DNA from: Flammeovirga sp. OC4
Lineage (GTDB): Bacteria > Bacteroidota > Bacteroidia > Cytophagales > Flammeovirgaceae
DNA: 64,000 nucleotides
Assembly (NCBI RefSeq): GCF_000812565.1
Contig: NZ_JTAM01000014.1
Location: 62,001 to 126,000 of the forward strand
Reading direction: 5' to 3'
Shown: piece by piece, positions 9,701 through 16,053 of the stretch
Numbering within the stretch: the stretch's first letter is position 1
Layout of the letters: each line of letters begins with the position of its first letter
Notes under the pieces: model-generated
Databases searched by the model: none
Told to the model about the DNA's origin: nothing
Seen by the model: only the letters and a program-made list of their open reading frames with translations
Made by a program: the position numbers and the translations under genes

Positions 9701-10023
9701 GTACTGAGAGGAACGTTTTGTTTATTTACAATTGTAGCCCCTTTTTCATTCCAAACTACATATAGTTGATTACTTACTACTTCAACACGATCATATTCAC
9801 AAGGGATTAAAGTTTTTCCTGTCAGGTCTAAAATTCCAATTTTATTGGATTGTCCAACTTTGAAAACTTCATCGTTTTTATTGTAAGTGATGAATTGATA
9901 GGGGTAAGTGTTATTTGAATTTTGTAGAAACCCCCATTTTCCATTTTTTGAAACAGGTGTTAAAGTCTGTGACAAGCAGAATAGGGGAGATATCAGTAAG
10001 AAGATAAAAGTTAATGTTCTCAT
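6790..10023 (-). CDS. Large exported WG-repeat protein
   Basis: The 1077-residue protein starts with a signal peptide (RTLTFIFLLISPLFCLSQ). It is otherwise a chain of degenerate WG repeats in the pattern GKWGF-[IV]-[ND]-x2-GK-[VI]-[IV]-[IL]-P-x-Y-[DN]; clear units include NGKWGFLQN, NNSYGFIN, NGKFGAIN, SGKWGVIN, NKKWGMIN, DRKYGFID and KNKWGYID. I count about fifteen recognisable units spread from end to end. WG repeats are a beta-rich module of unknown binding partner. No enzyme domain or T9SS sorting domain is visible, so it is probably periplasmic or outer-membrane associated. It stands alone, tail-to-tail with paralogue 2. Confidence 0.85.
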   Translation of the reverse strand: MRTLTFIFLLISPLFCLSQTLTPVSKNGKWGFLQNSNNTYPYQFITYNKNDEVFKVGQSNKIGILDLTGKTLIPCEYDRVEVVSNQLYVVWNEKGATIVNKQNVPLSTTYYDHISPFGMYLKVTDKGKEGVIKKDGTVICKPIYDTITLLKNNPVFVVQNGDKKGFVDLKGEAPLTIEFKDIKVVAHKQLLATYHNTPLVSFILINDDGSLKSKKDFNKKSDFQSFQKRFYLSVIKKEFAQSGTTTPQWIEIMGDHYLIAPNGKELLEGKSFFYVQQANDSPLSIARRQERDGTLKYYLIDHQDGKILFSDTFKDIVFADFGESNWARISVDTLWDCLINKDGDVKRTIQADGMNYSMLDIGNFYEGLAYYHAKNNNSYGFINTNAESVIHPAYSLASDFKEGYSIVKKNGKFGAINQQGKVVIPISYDGISLCEKGWFRVKMGSGISGKWGVINTSGKIVLECKYQEVLLDDKGANVKLNGAWGRYLRSYKWAFSPKIKVSKIHAFNNGIAKMERKPIYDPVDRKTIRGYKYQGFIKENGKVIIPPIYSSIIGFQKAWEKQEGLAIINKKNLHGFVNYLGEVVLEAEYLSTGNFTEVWTIHKGIAKVTNKDRLTSFVDSNGKAVLSFEYDDISDSYEKIWNDSTGVAIAQLNGKKGLIDFEGNKISPFVYPKLFQVNSNLFVGQVLNKKWGMINQEGDTTVAFKHSKALPLSSKYSQLIQDTSLVYSLLDDGQWTNKIITEKEEKVASIQKKDEYTYHHIGEDYAIVSKKGKSKQQGVINKEGKVIIKLSFKKILPFNEGMAVAQKDGKSAKDRKYGFIDKKGKWVISATYNNAHSFTNGLAAVCVKNKWGYIDQNNKIILPIQYNKASDFYGSIAIVNETSIINQEGKTIGSILKSESIKSVHQNHIIVKGIGYEKHLSINGIELYDMDFDEVTPFNSAGIAFVKTGEQWVLNRTINDTKVTKLFTKTEKEFYEEKYGKNRKVVSLTGDVTKDHGFEKVKDGQWRMIGLDGQPLNNIIFYNVKDHKDGTFTFEIKNIGMVTNQSGNIVTEHFIQSTQLFGDGILIYNEGNSEFIH

Positions 10024-10114
10024 CTAGGATTGATAGTAATTGTTTGGATAGGTAAAGTCGAAAGTCATGCCAAATAATAAGGTTTTTAAGGCGCTTTCTA
10101 AATTATATAAAAAC

Positions 10115-10152
10115 AAAAAAGGAGATGTTATTTATACTAACACCTCCTTTAT
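10115..10152. terminator. Terminator of purK
   Basis: AAAGGAG (10118-10124) pairs with CTCCTTT (10144-10150), with an inner GTTA/TAAC pair. On the minus strand it ends in a T-rich run. Confidence 0.75.
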
Positions 10153-10171
10153 ATTGTAATCAAAGTAGCCC

Positions 10172-11290
10172 TTAAGCAATTACTTTGAAATATTTCTTCA
10201 CTTTATTCACTTTATCAAGCAATTCATCTTTATCATCAGCAATGATGGTAATATGTCCCATCTTACGTTCTGGTTTAGTGAATTTCTTTTCATAAAGGTG
10301 AATATAAACACCAGGAATCGCTAAAATCTCTTCAACACCTTCGTATTTTGCTTCACCAGTATAACCTTTTTCCCCTAAAACGTTGACCATTGCAGAAGCA
10401 CATCTTCTACTTGTATCACCTAAAGGAAGGTCAAGGATTGCTCTAATATGTTGGTCAAACTGAGAAGTTACATTGCCTTCAATTGTTTGATGACCACTAT
10501 TATGTGTTCTTGGTGCAATTTCGTTAACAATCACATTTCCTTCCTTGTCCACAAAGAATTCAATGGCTAATAATCCTACATAATCTAATTTTTCAAGAAG
10601 ATCATAAGCAATGATTTTAGCACGTTCTTCTACATCTGAATGGATGCTTGCCGGAGAAAGCAAATAGTCTACTAAGTTACTTTCATGGTAAACGATTTCA
10701 ACGGCAGGGAAAGTAGTGATGTCACCACTAGGGTTTCTTGCAGCAATGATAGAGATCTCTTTATCAATATCTACCATTTTTTCTAATACTGAAGGAGCAT
10801 CAAATCCCTTTTCGAAATCATCTTTAGATTTCATCACCTGAACACCACGTCCGTCATAGCCACCTTTTCCTACTTTCATTACCGCAGGAAGGAAATCTTC
10901 ATACTCTTCTAATTCGTCTTTGGATTCAACCAAAACAAATGGAGAAGTTGGAATACCATTGTCAAGATAAAATTGTTTTTGTACCCTTTTGTCTTGAATC
11001 ATTTGAATATGATTTGGTTTGGGATACACAACAATTCCTTGTCTTTCAATATCAATTAATGCTTGGGCGTTTACGTTTTCCATTTCTATGGTTAAAACAT
11101 CAACGTCTTTGCCGAATTCTACAACAGTGAAATATTCATTAATTGAGCCTTCAACAAATTGGTGTGCCATTGCCTTACATGGGGCATTGGGATCAGGATC
11201 TAAGGTTTTCACTTGAATATTTAAATTCATAGCGGACTGTATCATCATACGGCCTAATTGCCCACCTCCTAAAACACCTATCTTTTTCAT
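10172..11290 (-). CDS. purK: 5-(carboxyamino)imidazole ribonucleotide synthase (N5-CAIR synthase)
   Basis: ATP-grasp enzyme that carboxylates AIR with bicarbonate and ATP in de novo purine synthesis, paired with a PurE mutase not seen here. The KKIGVLGGGQLGRMM nucleotide-binding start is diagnostic. It is followed by the ATP-grasp core with KVGKGGYDGRGV and the EIAPRTHNSGHQTIEG segment that binds metal and substrate. I choose the ATG at 11290 (372 aa). The longer frame to 11317 would add nine residues from a GTG and pushes the conserved N terminus inward. It lies downstream of purD on the same strand, with a 137-base spacer containing a strong RNA hairpin. Confidence 0.95.
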   Translation of the reverse strand: MKKIGVLGGGQLGRMMIQSAMNLNIQVKTLDPDPNAPCKAMAHQFVEGSINEYFTVVEFGKDVDVLTIEMENVNAQALIDIERQGIVVYPKPNHIQMIQDKRVQKQFYLDNGIPTSPFVLVESKDELEEYEDFLPAVMKVGKGGYDGRGVQVMKSKDDFEKGFDAPSVLEKMVDIDKEISIIAARNPSGDITTFPAVEIVYHESNLVDYLLSPASIHSDVEERAKIIAYDLLEKLDYVGLLAIEFFVDKEGNVIVNEIAPRTHNSGHQTIEGNVTSQFDQHIRAILDLPLGDTSRRCASAMVNVLGEKGYTGEAKYEGVEEILAIPGVYIHLYEKKFTKPERKMGHITIIADDKDELLDKVNKVKKYFKVIA

Positions 11291-11361
11291 GGTATAATTG
11301 AAATGATTGGAGCACACTTACTTAAAAGTATGCAGTTATGATTAAGAAATTTACTTTGTAG

Positions 11362-11399
11362 AGCATGTTTAGAACTTAGAAATAAGCTCCAAACATACT
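11362..11399 (-). other. RNA hairpin in the purD-purK spacer
   Basis: Arms 11362-11377 and 11384-11399 form a 16-bp stem with a 6-base loop. The arms differ from exact complements at three places. In minus-strand RNA all three are G-U pairs, while in plus-strand RNA all three are A-C mismatches. No T-run follows on the minus strand, so it is not a standard terminator. It is more likely a processing or stabilising element between the two pur genes. Confidence 0.6.
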
Positions 11400-11427
11400 C
11401 TTATAATTTTAGATCTGACTCAAGTGA

Positions 11428-12699
11428 TTATAAGTCAAAGCCAATATCTTTTCTGAAGTACTTTTGATCGAACTGTACTGTTTCTGCAGCTGCAAAAGAC
11501 TTTTGAAGTGCTTCGTTCATGTCTTTTCCTTTAGCAGTCATTGCAATCACTCTACCACCGCTAGTAATTACTTCACCTAATTCGCTGAAAGTAGTACCTG
11601 CATGGAAAGGAATCACATCTTGTACTTGATCAATTTCAGTGATTTTTTTGCCTTTTTGGTAAGCTTCTGGGTATCCACCAGATACTAGCATAACTGTAGA
11701 AGCAAAGTCCTCATCAATTTCGATTGAAGCTTCATCAAGTTTACCTTGAGCCGCTAAATCAAGAATCTCAAGTAAGTCACTTTTTACTCTTGGAATAACA
11801 ACTTCCGTTTCAGGATCACCCATTCTTGCGTTGTATTCAATAACATAAGGCTTACCGTCTACTTTGATCAAACCAAAGAAAATAAATCCAACGTAATCAA
11901 TACCATCTTTCGTTAAACCGTCAATTGTAGGTTTAACGATCGTTTTATCGATTTCTTCCATAAAAGCTTGATCTGCGAATGGAACTGGTGAAACAGCACC
12001 CATACCACCTGTATTTAAGCCAGTATCGCCTTCGCCAATTCTTTTATAATCTTTTGCTTCAGGAAGTGTCACATAATTTTTACCATCAGTGATCACGAAA
12101 ACAGAAAGTTCAATACCATCAAGGAACTGTTCTACAAGTACTGATTTACTTGCTTCTCCAAATTGACCACTCAACATTTCTTTCAATGAAGCTTTTGCCT
12201 CTTCTAAAGAATTGATGATCAATACACCTTTACCAGCAGCAAGACCATCGGCCTTTAATACATAAGGAGGTTTTTGCATTTCCAAAAATGCATAACCACT
12301 GTCAAGTGTTTCCAAAGTAAATGTTTTTGAAGCGCCTGCAGGGATATTATGACGCATCATGAACTTTTTAGAGTAGTCTTTGCTACCTTCTAAAAGTGCT
12401 CCCGCTTTTTTTGGACCAATTACCTTAACATGAGAAAGGTTTTCATTCTCTGCAAAATAATCAGCTACACCTTCTACAAGTGGTGCCTCAGGACCAACAA
12501 TTAACATGTCGATTCCTTCTTCTTGAACGAATTGTCCAAGTTTCTTAAAATCAGTAGCTGAAATACTGATGTTTTGTGCAACTTCTGCAGTTCCAGCATT
12601 ACCTGGAGCGGCATATAGCTTTGTTAGCTTGTCGCTTTGGGAGATTTTCCACGCTAATGTGTGTTCTCTACCCCCAGAGCCAAGAATGAGTACTTTCAT
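11428..12699 (-). CDS. purD: Phosphoribosylamine-glycine ligase (GAR synthetase)
   Basis: ATP-grasp ligase for the second step of purine synthesis, joining phosphoribosylamine and glycine. The protein starts MKVLILGSGGREHTLAWK, the family's N-terminal glycine-rich motif. It continues with VGPEAPLVEGVADYF, the ATP-grasp lid KADGLAAGKGV, and ARMGDPETEVV, the conserved metal/phosphate-binding segment. At 423 residues it is full length. Its ATG at 12699 is unambiguous because the glycine-rich motif begins at residue 4. It is the first gene of a purD-purK pair. No riboswitch-like leader was recognised in the 223 bases upstream. Confidence 0.97.
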   Translation of the reverse strand: MKVLILGSGGREHTLAWKISQSDKLTKLYAAPGNAGTAEVAQNISISATDFKKLGQFVQEEGIDMLIVGPEAPLVEGVADYFAENENLSHVKVIGPKKAGALLEGSKDYSKKFMMRHNIPAGASKTFTLETLDSGYAFLEMQKPPYVLKADGLAAGKGVLIINSLEEAKASLKEMLSGQFGEASKSVLVEQFLDGIELSVFVITDGKNYVTLPEAKDYKRIGEGDTGLNTGGMGAVSPVPFADQAFMEEIDKTIVKPTIDGLTKDGIDYVGFIFFGLIKVDGKPYVIEYNARMGDPETEVVIPRVKSDLLEILDLAAQGKLDEASIEIDEDFASTVMLVSGGYPEAYQKGKKITEIDQVQDVIPFHAGTTFSELGEVITSGGRVIAMTAKGKDMNEALQKSFAAAETVQFDQKYFRKDIGFDL

Positions 12700-12922
12700 T
12701 TCCCGAATTCTTGAAGTTTTAGTATACTGTATAATCAGTAAACAGATATAATTATCAGAAACTAATTATGTCTGTATACAATGACGAAAAAAAATATAAT
12801 GCGAATATGCTAAAAAAATACCCCATACCATACTATTTAGCTTGTTTTTCAATGCTCTACTGTTATGAAAAGGATAAATAATTGTAGAAATTAGAAATGA
12901 ATGTCCATCAACCCTATAAAAT

Positions 12923-13837
12923 ATGAAAGCAACACTTATAAGAAATACCTATTCAAAATTTCAAACACTAGGTAATTTGACTATCGTAAATGATGATGAT
13001 GAAGTGCTGTTTAAGTGTAATACACTTGAACTGCCATGGAAAGAAAATAAAAATCGAATTTCATGTATTCCTGAAGGGAAGTACAACGCAGTATTTAGAA
13101 GTATCGGAAATTATGCCAATAGATCTTTTCATATTCAAACAGAGGAAGGAGAAGAAGTACCAGGTCGAACAAGTATATTAATTCACTCTGGTAATTTTTT
13201 TACAGACACACGTGGTTGTATTCTAGTAGGTAAAAATTATGCTGACATCGCTTTTAAGACGAAAAAGAGAACCATCAAAAAAGATGGTATTCTCGACATA
13301 TTATCATCTAGACCAACGATGGATGAACTGTTGGGATTAGGCTCTTCGTTTACATTAGAGGTGATCTCTGAAGATAAAATTCAACTCCCTAAGTATGTAG
13401 AAGAGACAGAAGAGGATGAGTTTGATGAGGAACTTAGTCCTTTGAAAATTGGAGATATAGCAACTGTGAATGTAAACACGACCTTAAGACTCAGAGATCA
13501 ACCCACAAAAGAGAGTGAAGTGATTGATCATTTACCCAACAACCAGAAAGTAAAAATTTTGGAAGATCATGATGAGTGGTTGAAAGTGAAGGTGGAAGGA
13601 ATTGAAGGGTGGGTTTCCTCTGATTTTGTTCAAGAACAAGAGGGTAAGTTTTTTGTAAAAACGAAAGGAAGCAACTTAAATATTAGGCAAAAGCCTGAAA
13701 TAGGAAATAATAAAGTATTGCCAGATGGTGTCAAAAATGGGACAGAACTTTTCTTTATTGAAAAATTAGAAAATTGGATGAAAGTAAGAGTGGAAGGGAA
13801 AGAAGGGTTTGTGTTTCAAGATTATCTCCAAAAGTAG
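12923..13837 (+). CDS. DUF5675 domain protein with two C-terminal bacterial SH3 domains
   Basis: Residues ~1-135 match the DUF5675 pattern: TLGNLTI, CIPEGKYNA, then an IHSGN...TRGCILVG segment holding a conserved His and Cys. That His/Cys arrangement recalls the HG...GC active site of L,D-transpeptidases, but the link is my inference. Residues ~175-235 and ~245-304 are two SH3b domains (NTTLRLRDQP...WLKVKVEGIEGWVSSDFV and LNIRQKPEI...WMKVRVEGKEGFVFQDYL), a module that usually binds cell-wall peptides. An acidic linker (EETEEDEFDEEL) separates the parts. No signal peptide is visible, which is odd for a wall-directed protein. It stands alone. Confidence 0.8.
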   Translation: MKATLIRNTYSKFQTLGNLTIVNDDDEVLFKCNTLELPWKENKNRISCIPEGKYNAVFRSIGNYANRSFHIQTEEGEEVPGRTSILIHSGNFFTDTRGCILVGKNYADIAFKTKKRTIKKDGILDILSSRPTMDELLGLGSSFTLEVISEDKIQLPKYVEETEEDEFDEELSPLKIGDIATVNVNTTLRLRDQPTKESEVIDHLPNNQKVKILEDHDEWLKVKVEGIEGWVSSDFVQEQEGKFFVKTKGSNLNIRQKPEIGNNKVLPDGVKNGTELFFIEKLENWMKVRVEGKEGFVFQDYLQK

Positions 13838-13990
13838 TATTGAAGAGGTTAGAAATAGTATTTTTCATGGAAATGCAAATAAGTTTAAATGAATATTTGT
13901 ATAAGTGTAAAAAATAAACTTATTTAGTACTGTAATCAAAAAGAACAAAGTATAGAACATAATAAAGCGTAAGCTTTTATAAAATATTCG

Positions 13991-14016
13991 ATTAGTTGGA
14001 AGTTTGTTTGTTAGTT
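13991..14016 (+). repeat. 26-nt 3' element, copy 1
   Basis: The core AGTTTGTTTGTTAGTT is preceded by ATTAGTTGGA. It is identical to copy 2 over 26 bases and lies 14 bases before a terminator stem. It is 154 bases past the DUF5675 stop, with no recognisable small gene in front of it. Confidence 0.85.
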
Positions 14017-14030
14017 TAGTTTTAGTGAAA

Positions 14031-14061
14031 AGAATCTATAATATTTATAGATTCTTTTTTT
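14031..14061 (+). terminator. Terminator after element copy 1
   Basis: AGAATCTATA (14031-14040) pairs with TATAGATTCT (14046-14055), followed by seven T. Confidence 0.9.
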
Positions 14062-14166
14062 GTTTATATATTAAAGTGTTAAAATTACAATTTTATTTTG
14101 ATGGTAAATTTAAAATGTTGAAATTAAAGTTTATTAACACACTTCTTTTAACATTTACCTGTTTAT

Positions 14167-14424
14167 ATGACCGTACACTCTACTAAATCTTATTATCAAA
14201 ATTCTTTCATAACTAAGTCTACAATAACTTTAAATTATTCACTATCAACTGTTAATCATCAAATTGCAAATGAAATAATAACACTAAACGAATGCAAATC
14301 ATTGCTTTATGAACGTTTTTTGTCTTTAAGAAAGACAAGGCGTAATGTGTCATTACAAGATTGTATTGATGAATTATCAAAAGAGGTCCCTAAAGAGGTC
14401 CTAGATAAAGTTGATCTCCTATAA
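14167..14424 (+). CDS. Small orphan protein, family member 1 (shortest)
   Basis: An 85-residue protein of unknown function. Its C-terminal half (ECKSLLYERFLSLRKTRRNV, then LQDCIDELSKEVPKEVLDKV) aligns with the C-terminal helical part of the two following small proteins: [LI]-[YF]-E-x-F...L/T-x-[ED]-[DC]-x-x-[DE]-[LI]-[SG]-[KR]-E-[VL]. The N-terminal half is shorter and polar, and lacks the closing R-[HQ]-A-S seen in the others, so it may be trimmed. A longer frame entering from 14004 runs through a terminator and is not believed. It has its own terminator just downstream. Base composition is as AT-rich as the neighbours. Confidence 0.6.
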   Translation: MTVHSTKSYYQNSFITKSTITLNYSLSTVNHQIANEIITLNECKSLLYERFLSLRKTRRNVSLQDCIDELSKEVPKEVLDKVDLL

Positions 14425-14738
14425 TTAGAAAGAATTCAAAGTACCAATCAAAGGGTTGGTACTTTTTTTTGTTTTATAATTAAAACTATTTCTTTCTGTC
14501 ATTTTTTTGTGTGACACTCACGAATTGTATTCTACTGAAAAAGTTCCTCAGACTTGGAAAAAAAACATTTTAAAATATAAGAATATAAAGTAATTCATAT
14601 CACTATTTTAATAAAATGTATATCATACGGTTAATTATATTGTACAATTGAAATATTTACAATTATTTAGAGTTATTAAACAAAGTCGCTAGGCCTTGAA
14701 TAATATAAAAATTTAGTTCCTACCAAAAAGCCTGTCCC
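14425..14738. other. AT-rich non-coding stretch between small genes 1 and 2
   Basis: Apart from the terminator at 14438-14470 I see no gene. A T-rich TTTTTTTGTG motif (14502-14511) resembles one at 15401-15408 upstream of small gene 3 and may mark a shared promoter region. This is weak evidence. Confidence 0.4.
14438..14470 (+). terminator. Terminator after small gene 1
   Basis: AAAGTACCAA pairs with TTGGTACTTT, followed by a T-run. The 26-nt element is absent here. Confidence 0.9.
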
Positions 14739-15092
14739 ATGAACGTATATCATAAAATCACATTAGAAGGAGAATTGAAGTATTCTGATATTAATTTTCC
14801 AGTTTTTTTACAAGTATCATCAAAACATAACCTTTTGAGATATGATATAGAAACAAATGGAGAGCGACTTACGGAGATTGAAAGATTAAAGTTGTTGAAG
14901 ATAGGAATTAATCAATTTGCTGAAACAAGAATATATGAAACATTTCTTGAGTTTAGAGAACAATGTATAGAAGCTACTTTGGAAGATTATTATACAGTAC
15001 TTTCTAAAGAATTGTCTTATGATATCATTAAAGACAAGCTCTATGAATTTGAAATCATTAATACAGAAGTGGAGTTACGTCACGCTTCTTAG
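14739..15092 (+). CDS. Small orphan protein, family member 2
   Basis: A 117-residue protein of unknown function. Residues 1-55 look beta-rich (YHKITLEGELKYSDINFPVF). Residues ~58-110 look helical (INQFAETRIYETFLEFREQC, LEDYYTVLSKELSYDIIKDK). The C terminus VELRHAS matches VEVRQAS of family member 3. No signal peptide, membrane segment or Cys/His cluster is visible, so it is probably cytosolic. The ATG at 14739 follows a sequence without Shine-Dalgarno. The gene is followed by the 26-nt element and a terminator, the same arrangement as the third member. Confidence 0.7.
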   Translation: MNVYHKITLEGELKYSDINFPVFLQVSSKHNLLRYDIETNGERLTEIERLKLLKIGINQFAETRIYETFLEFREQCIEATLEDYYTVLSKELSYDIIKDKLYEFEIINTEVELRHAS

Positions 15093-15141
15093 TCAAAATA
15101 TTAAAATATTACAACCCATAAAATAGCTTATTGCTTTAAAA

Positions 15142-15167
15142 ATTAGTTGGAAGTTTGTTTGTTAGTT
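15142..15167 (+). repeat. 26-nt 3' element, copy 2
   Basis: Identical to copy 1 across 26 bases. It begins 50 bases after the stop of small gene 2 and ends five bases before the terminator stem. Confidence 0.9.
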
Positions 15168-15171
15168 GAGA

Positions 15172-15204
15172 AAGAACCTGTAAAATTTACAGGTTCTTTT
15201 TTTT
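15172..15204 (+). terminator. Terminator after element copy 2
   Basis: AGAACCTGTAAA pairs with TTTACAGGTTCT, followed by eight T. The stem sequence is unrelated to those after copies 1 and 3. Confidence 0.9.
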
Positions 15205-15498
15205 ATTTAGATTTTTATTTTTTTCATTTTATGAAGAATACCTTTTTTGCGTAAAATTATATTCTGCTTAAATGTTAAATGAGAGAATATTCATTTATTA
15301 AATTTCATTTACTAAAAATCATTTGAAATAGCCTTTTAAATGCGTTTTTAGAAAGAAAATATTGTATTATTTCTTTATTAGTGTGTTTTTTACTATTATT
15401 TTTTTGTGCACTTAATTGAAATTTGCTTGATTGCAGACGTGGATTTAACAAAGATCTACTTAAACAAATATCGCTGACAATTTAAAATAGTAACCTAG

Positions 15499-15849
15499 AT
15501 GATTATCAAATTTAACTTCGTTTATACAGACCATTCTTCAAATGAAAAAATTTATGGAACACTTAAAATAACACAATTAGAAGGAGTTATGACTCCAATC
15601 TATGATGTGATTATCAATAGTGAAAACGAAGTAGTTGATACTACTGTAGTATTTAATTTTGCATTGCAACAATATGTAGAATCAAGAGTATTTGAATTGT
15701 TTAGCCAATCTAGAAATTTAGATCTTTTTTATACCAAAGAAGATTACAAAGATATAATAGGAAGAGAAGTTCCATCTTTTGTGGTTGATCGTGTTTTAGA
15801 AAACATGACATCATTGATAGCAGATGTAGAGGTTCGCCAAGCATCGTAA
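15499..15849 (+). CDS. Small orphan protein, family member 3
   Basis: A 116-residue protein, one residue shorter than member 2 and with the same layout: a beta-rich N half (IIKFNFVYTDHSS, KIYGTLKITQLEG) and a helical C half (LQQYVESRVFELFSQSRNLD, KEDYKDIIGREVPSFVVDRV) ending VEVRQAS. Identity to member 2 is low overall and concentrated in the helix E-[ST]-R-[IV]-[YF]-E-x-F and the tail. That pattern points to fast divergence after duplication. Function is unknown. It is followed closely by element copy 3 and a terminator. Confidence 0.7.
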   Translation: MIIKFNFVYTDHSSNEKIYGTLKITQLEGVMTPIYDVIINSENEVVDTTVVFNFALQQYVESRVFELFSQSRNLDLFYTKEDYKDIIGREVPSFVVDRVLENMTSLIADVEVRQAS

Positions 15850-15878
15850 GGAACTTACTTGTAACCTAATAAGATTTT

Positions 15879-15904
15879 ATTAGTTGAAAGTTTGTTTGTT
15901 AGTT
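15879..15904 (+). repeat. 26-nt 3' element, copy 3
   Basis: Differs from copies 1 and 2 at one base (AGTTGAAAG in place of AGTTGGAAG). It shares a further TTAGTTT extension with copy 1. It begins 30 bases after the stop of small gene 3. Confidence 0.9.
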
Positions 15905-15918
15905 TAGTTTAAGAGGAA

Positions 15919-15950
15919 AGAGTTTTCGAGTTTCGGGAACTCTTTTTTTT
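15919..15950 (+). terminator. Terminator after element copy 3
   Basis: AGAGTTTTCG pairs with CGGGAACTCT using two G-U pairs, followed by eight T. Confidence 0.9.
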
Positions 15951-16053
15951 GCTTTTTAAACACTAAAATGGAATTTATTTATAGGTATAAAACTAAACTT
16001 GCATAGTAGTTGCATAGAAGTTTTATATCTTATCAAAATAGAAATCTAAATTA

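Larger units (their letters stand above)
13838..14166. other. Non-coding stretch containing the first copy of the 26-nt 3' element
   Basis: No gene is seen. A weak hairpin (ATAAGT/ACTTAT near 13902-13925) may end the DUF5675 transcript. The stretch also holds the first 3' element and its terminator, then an AT-rich leader for the next small gene. Confidence 0.6.
15093..15498. other. Non-coding stretch between small genes 2 and 3
   Basis: It contains element copy 2 and its terminator. The remaining ~290 bases are very AT-rich and contain no gene I can support. Confidence 0.5.

Noticed and set aside
14004-14186. Open frame of 60 codons before the first small paralogue
   Set aside because: It reads through a strong terminator hairpin and T-run and overlaps the better-supported gene at 14167.
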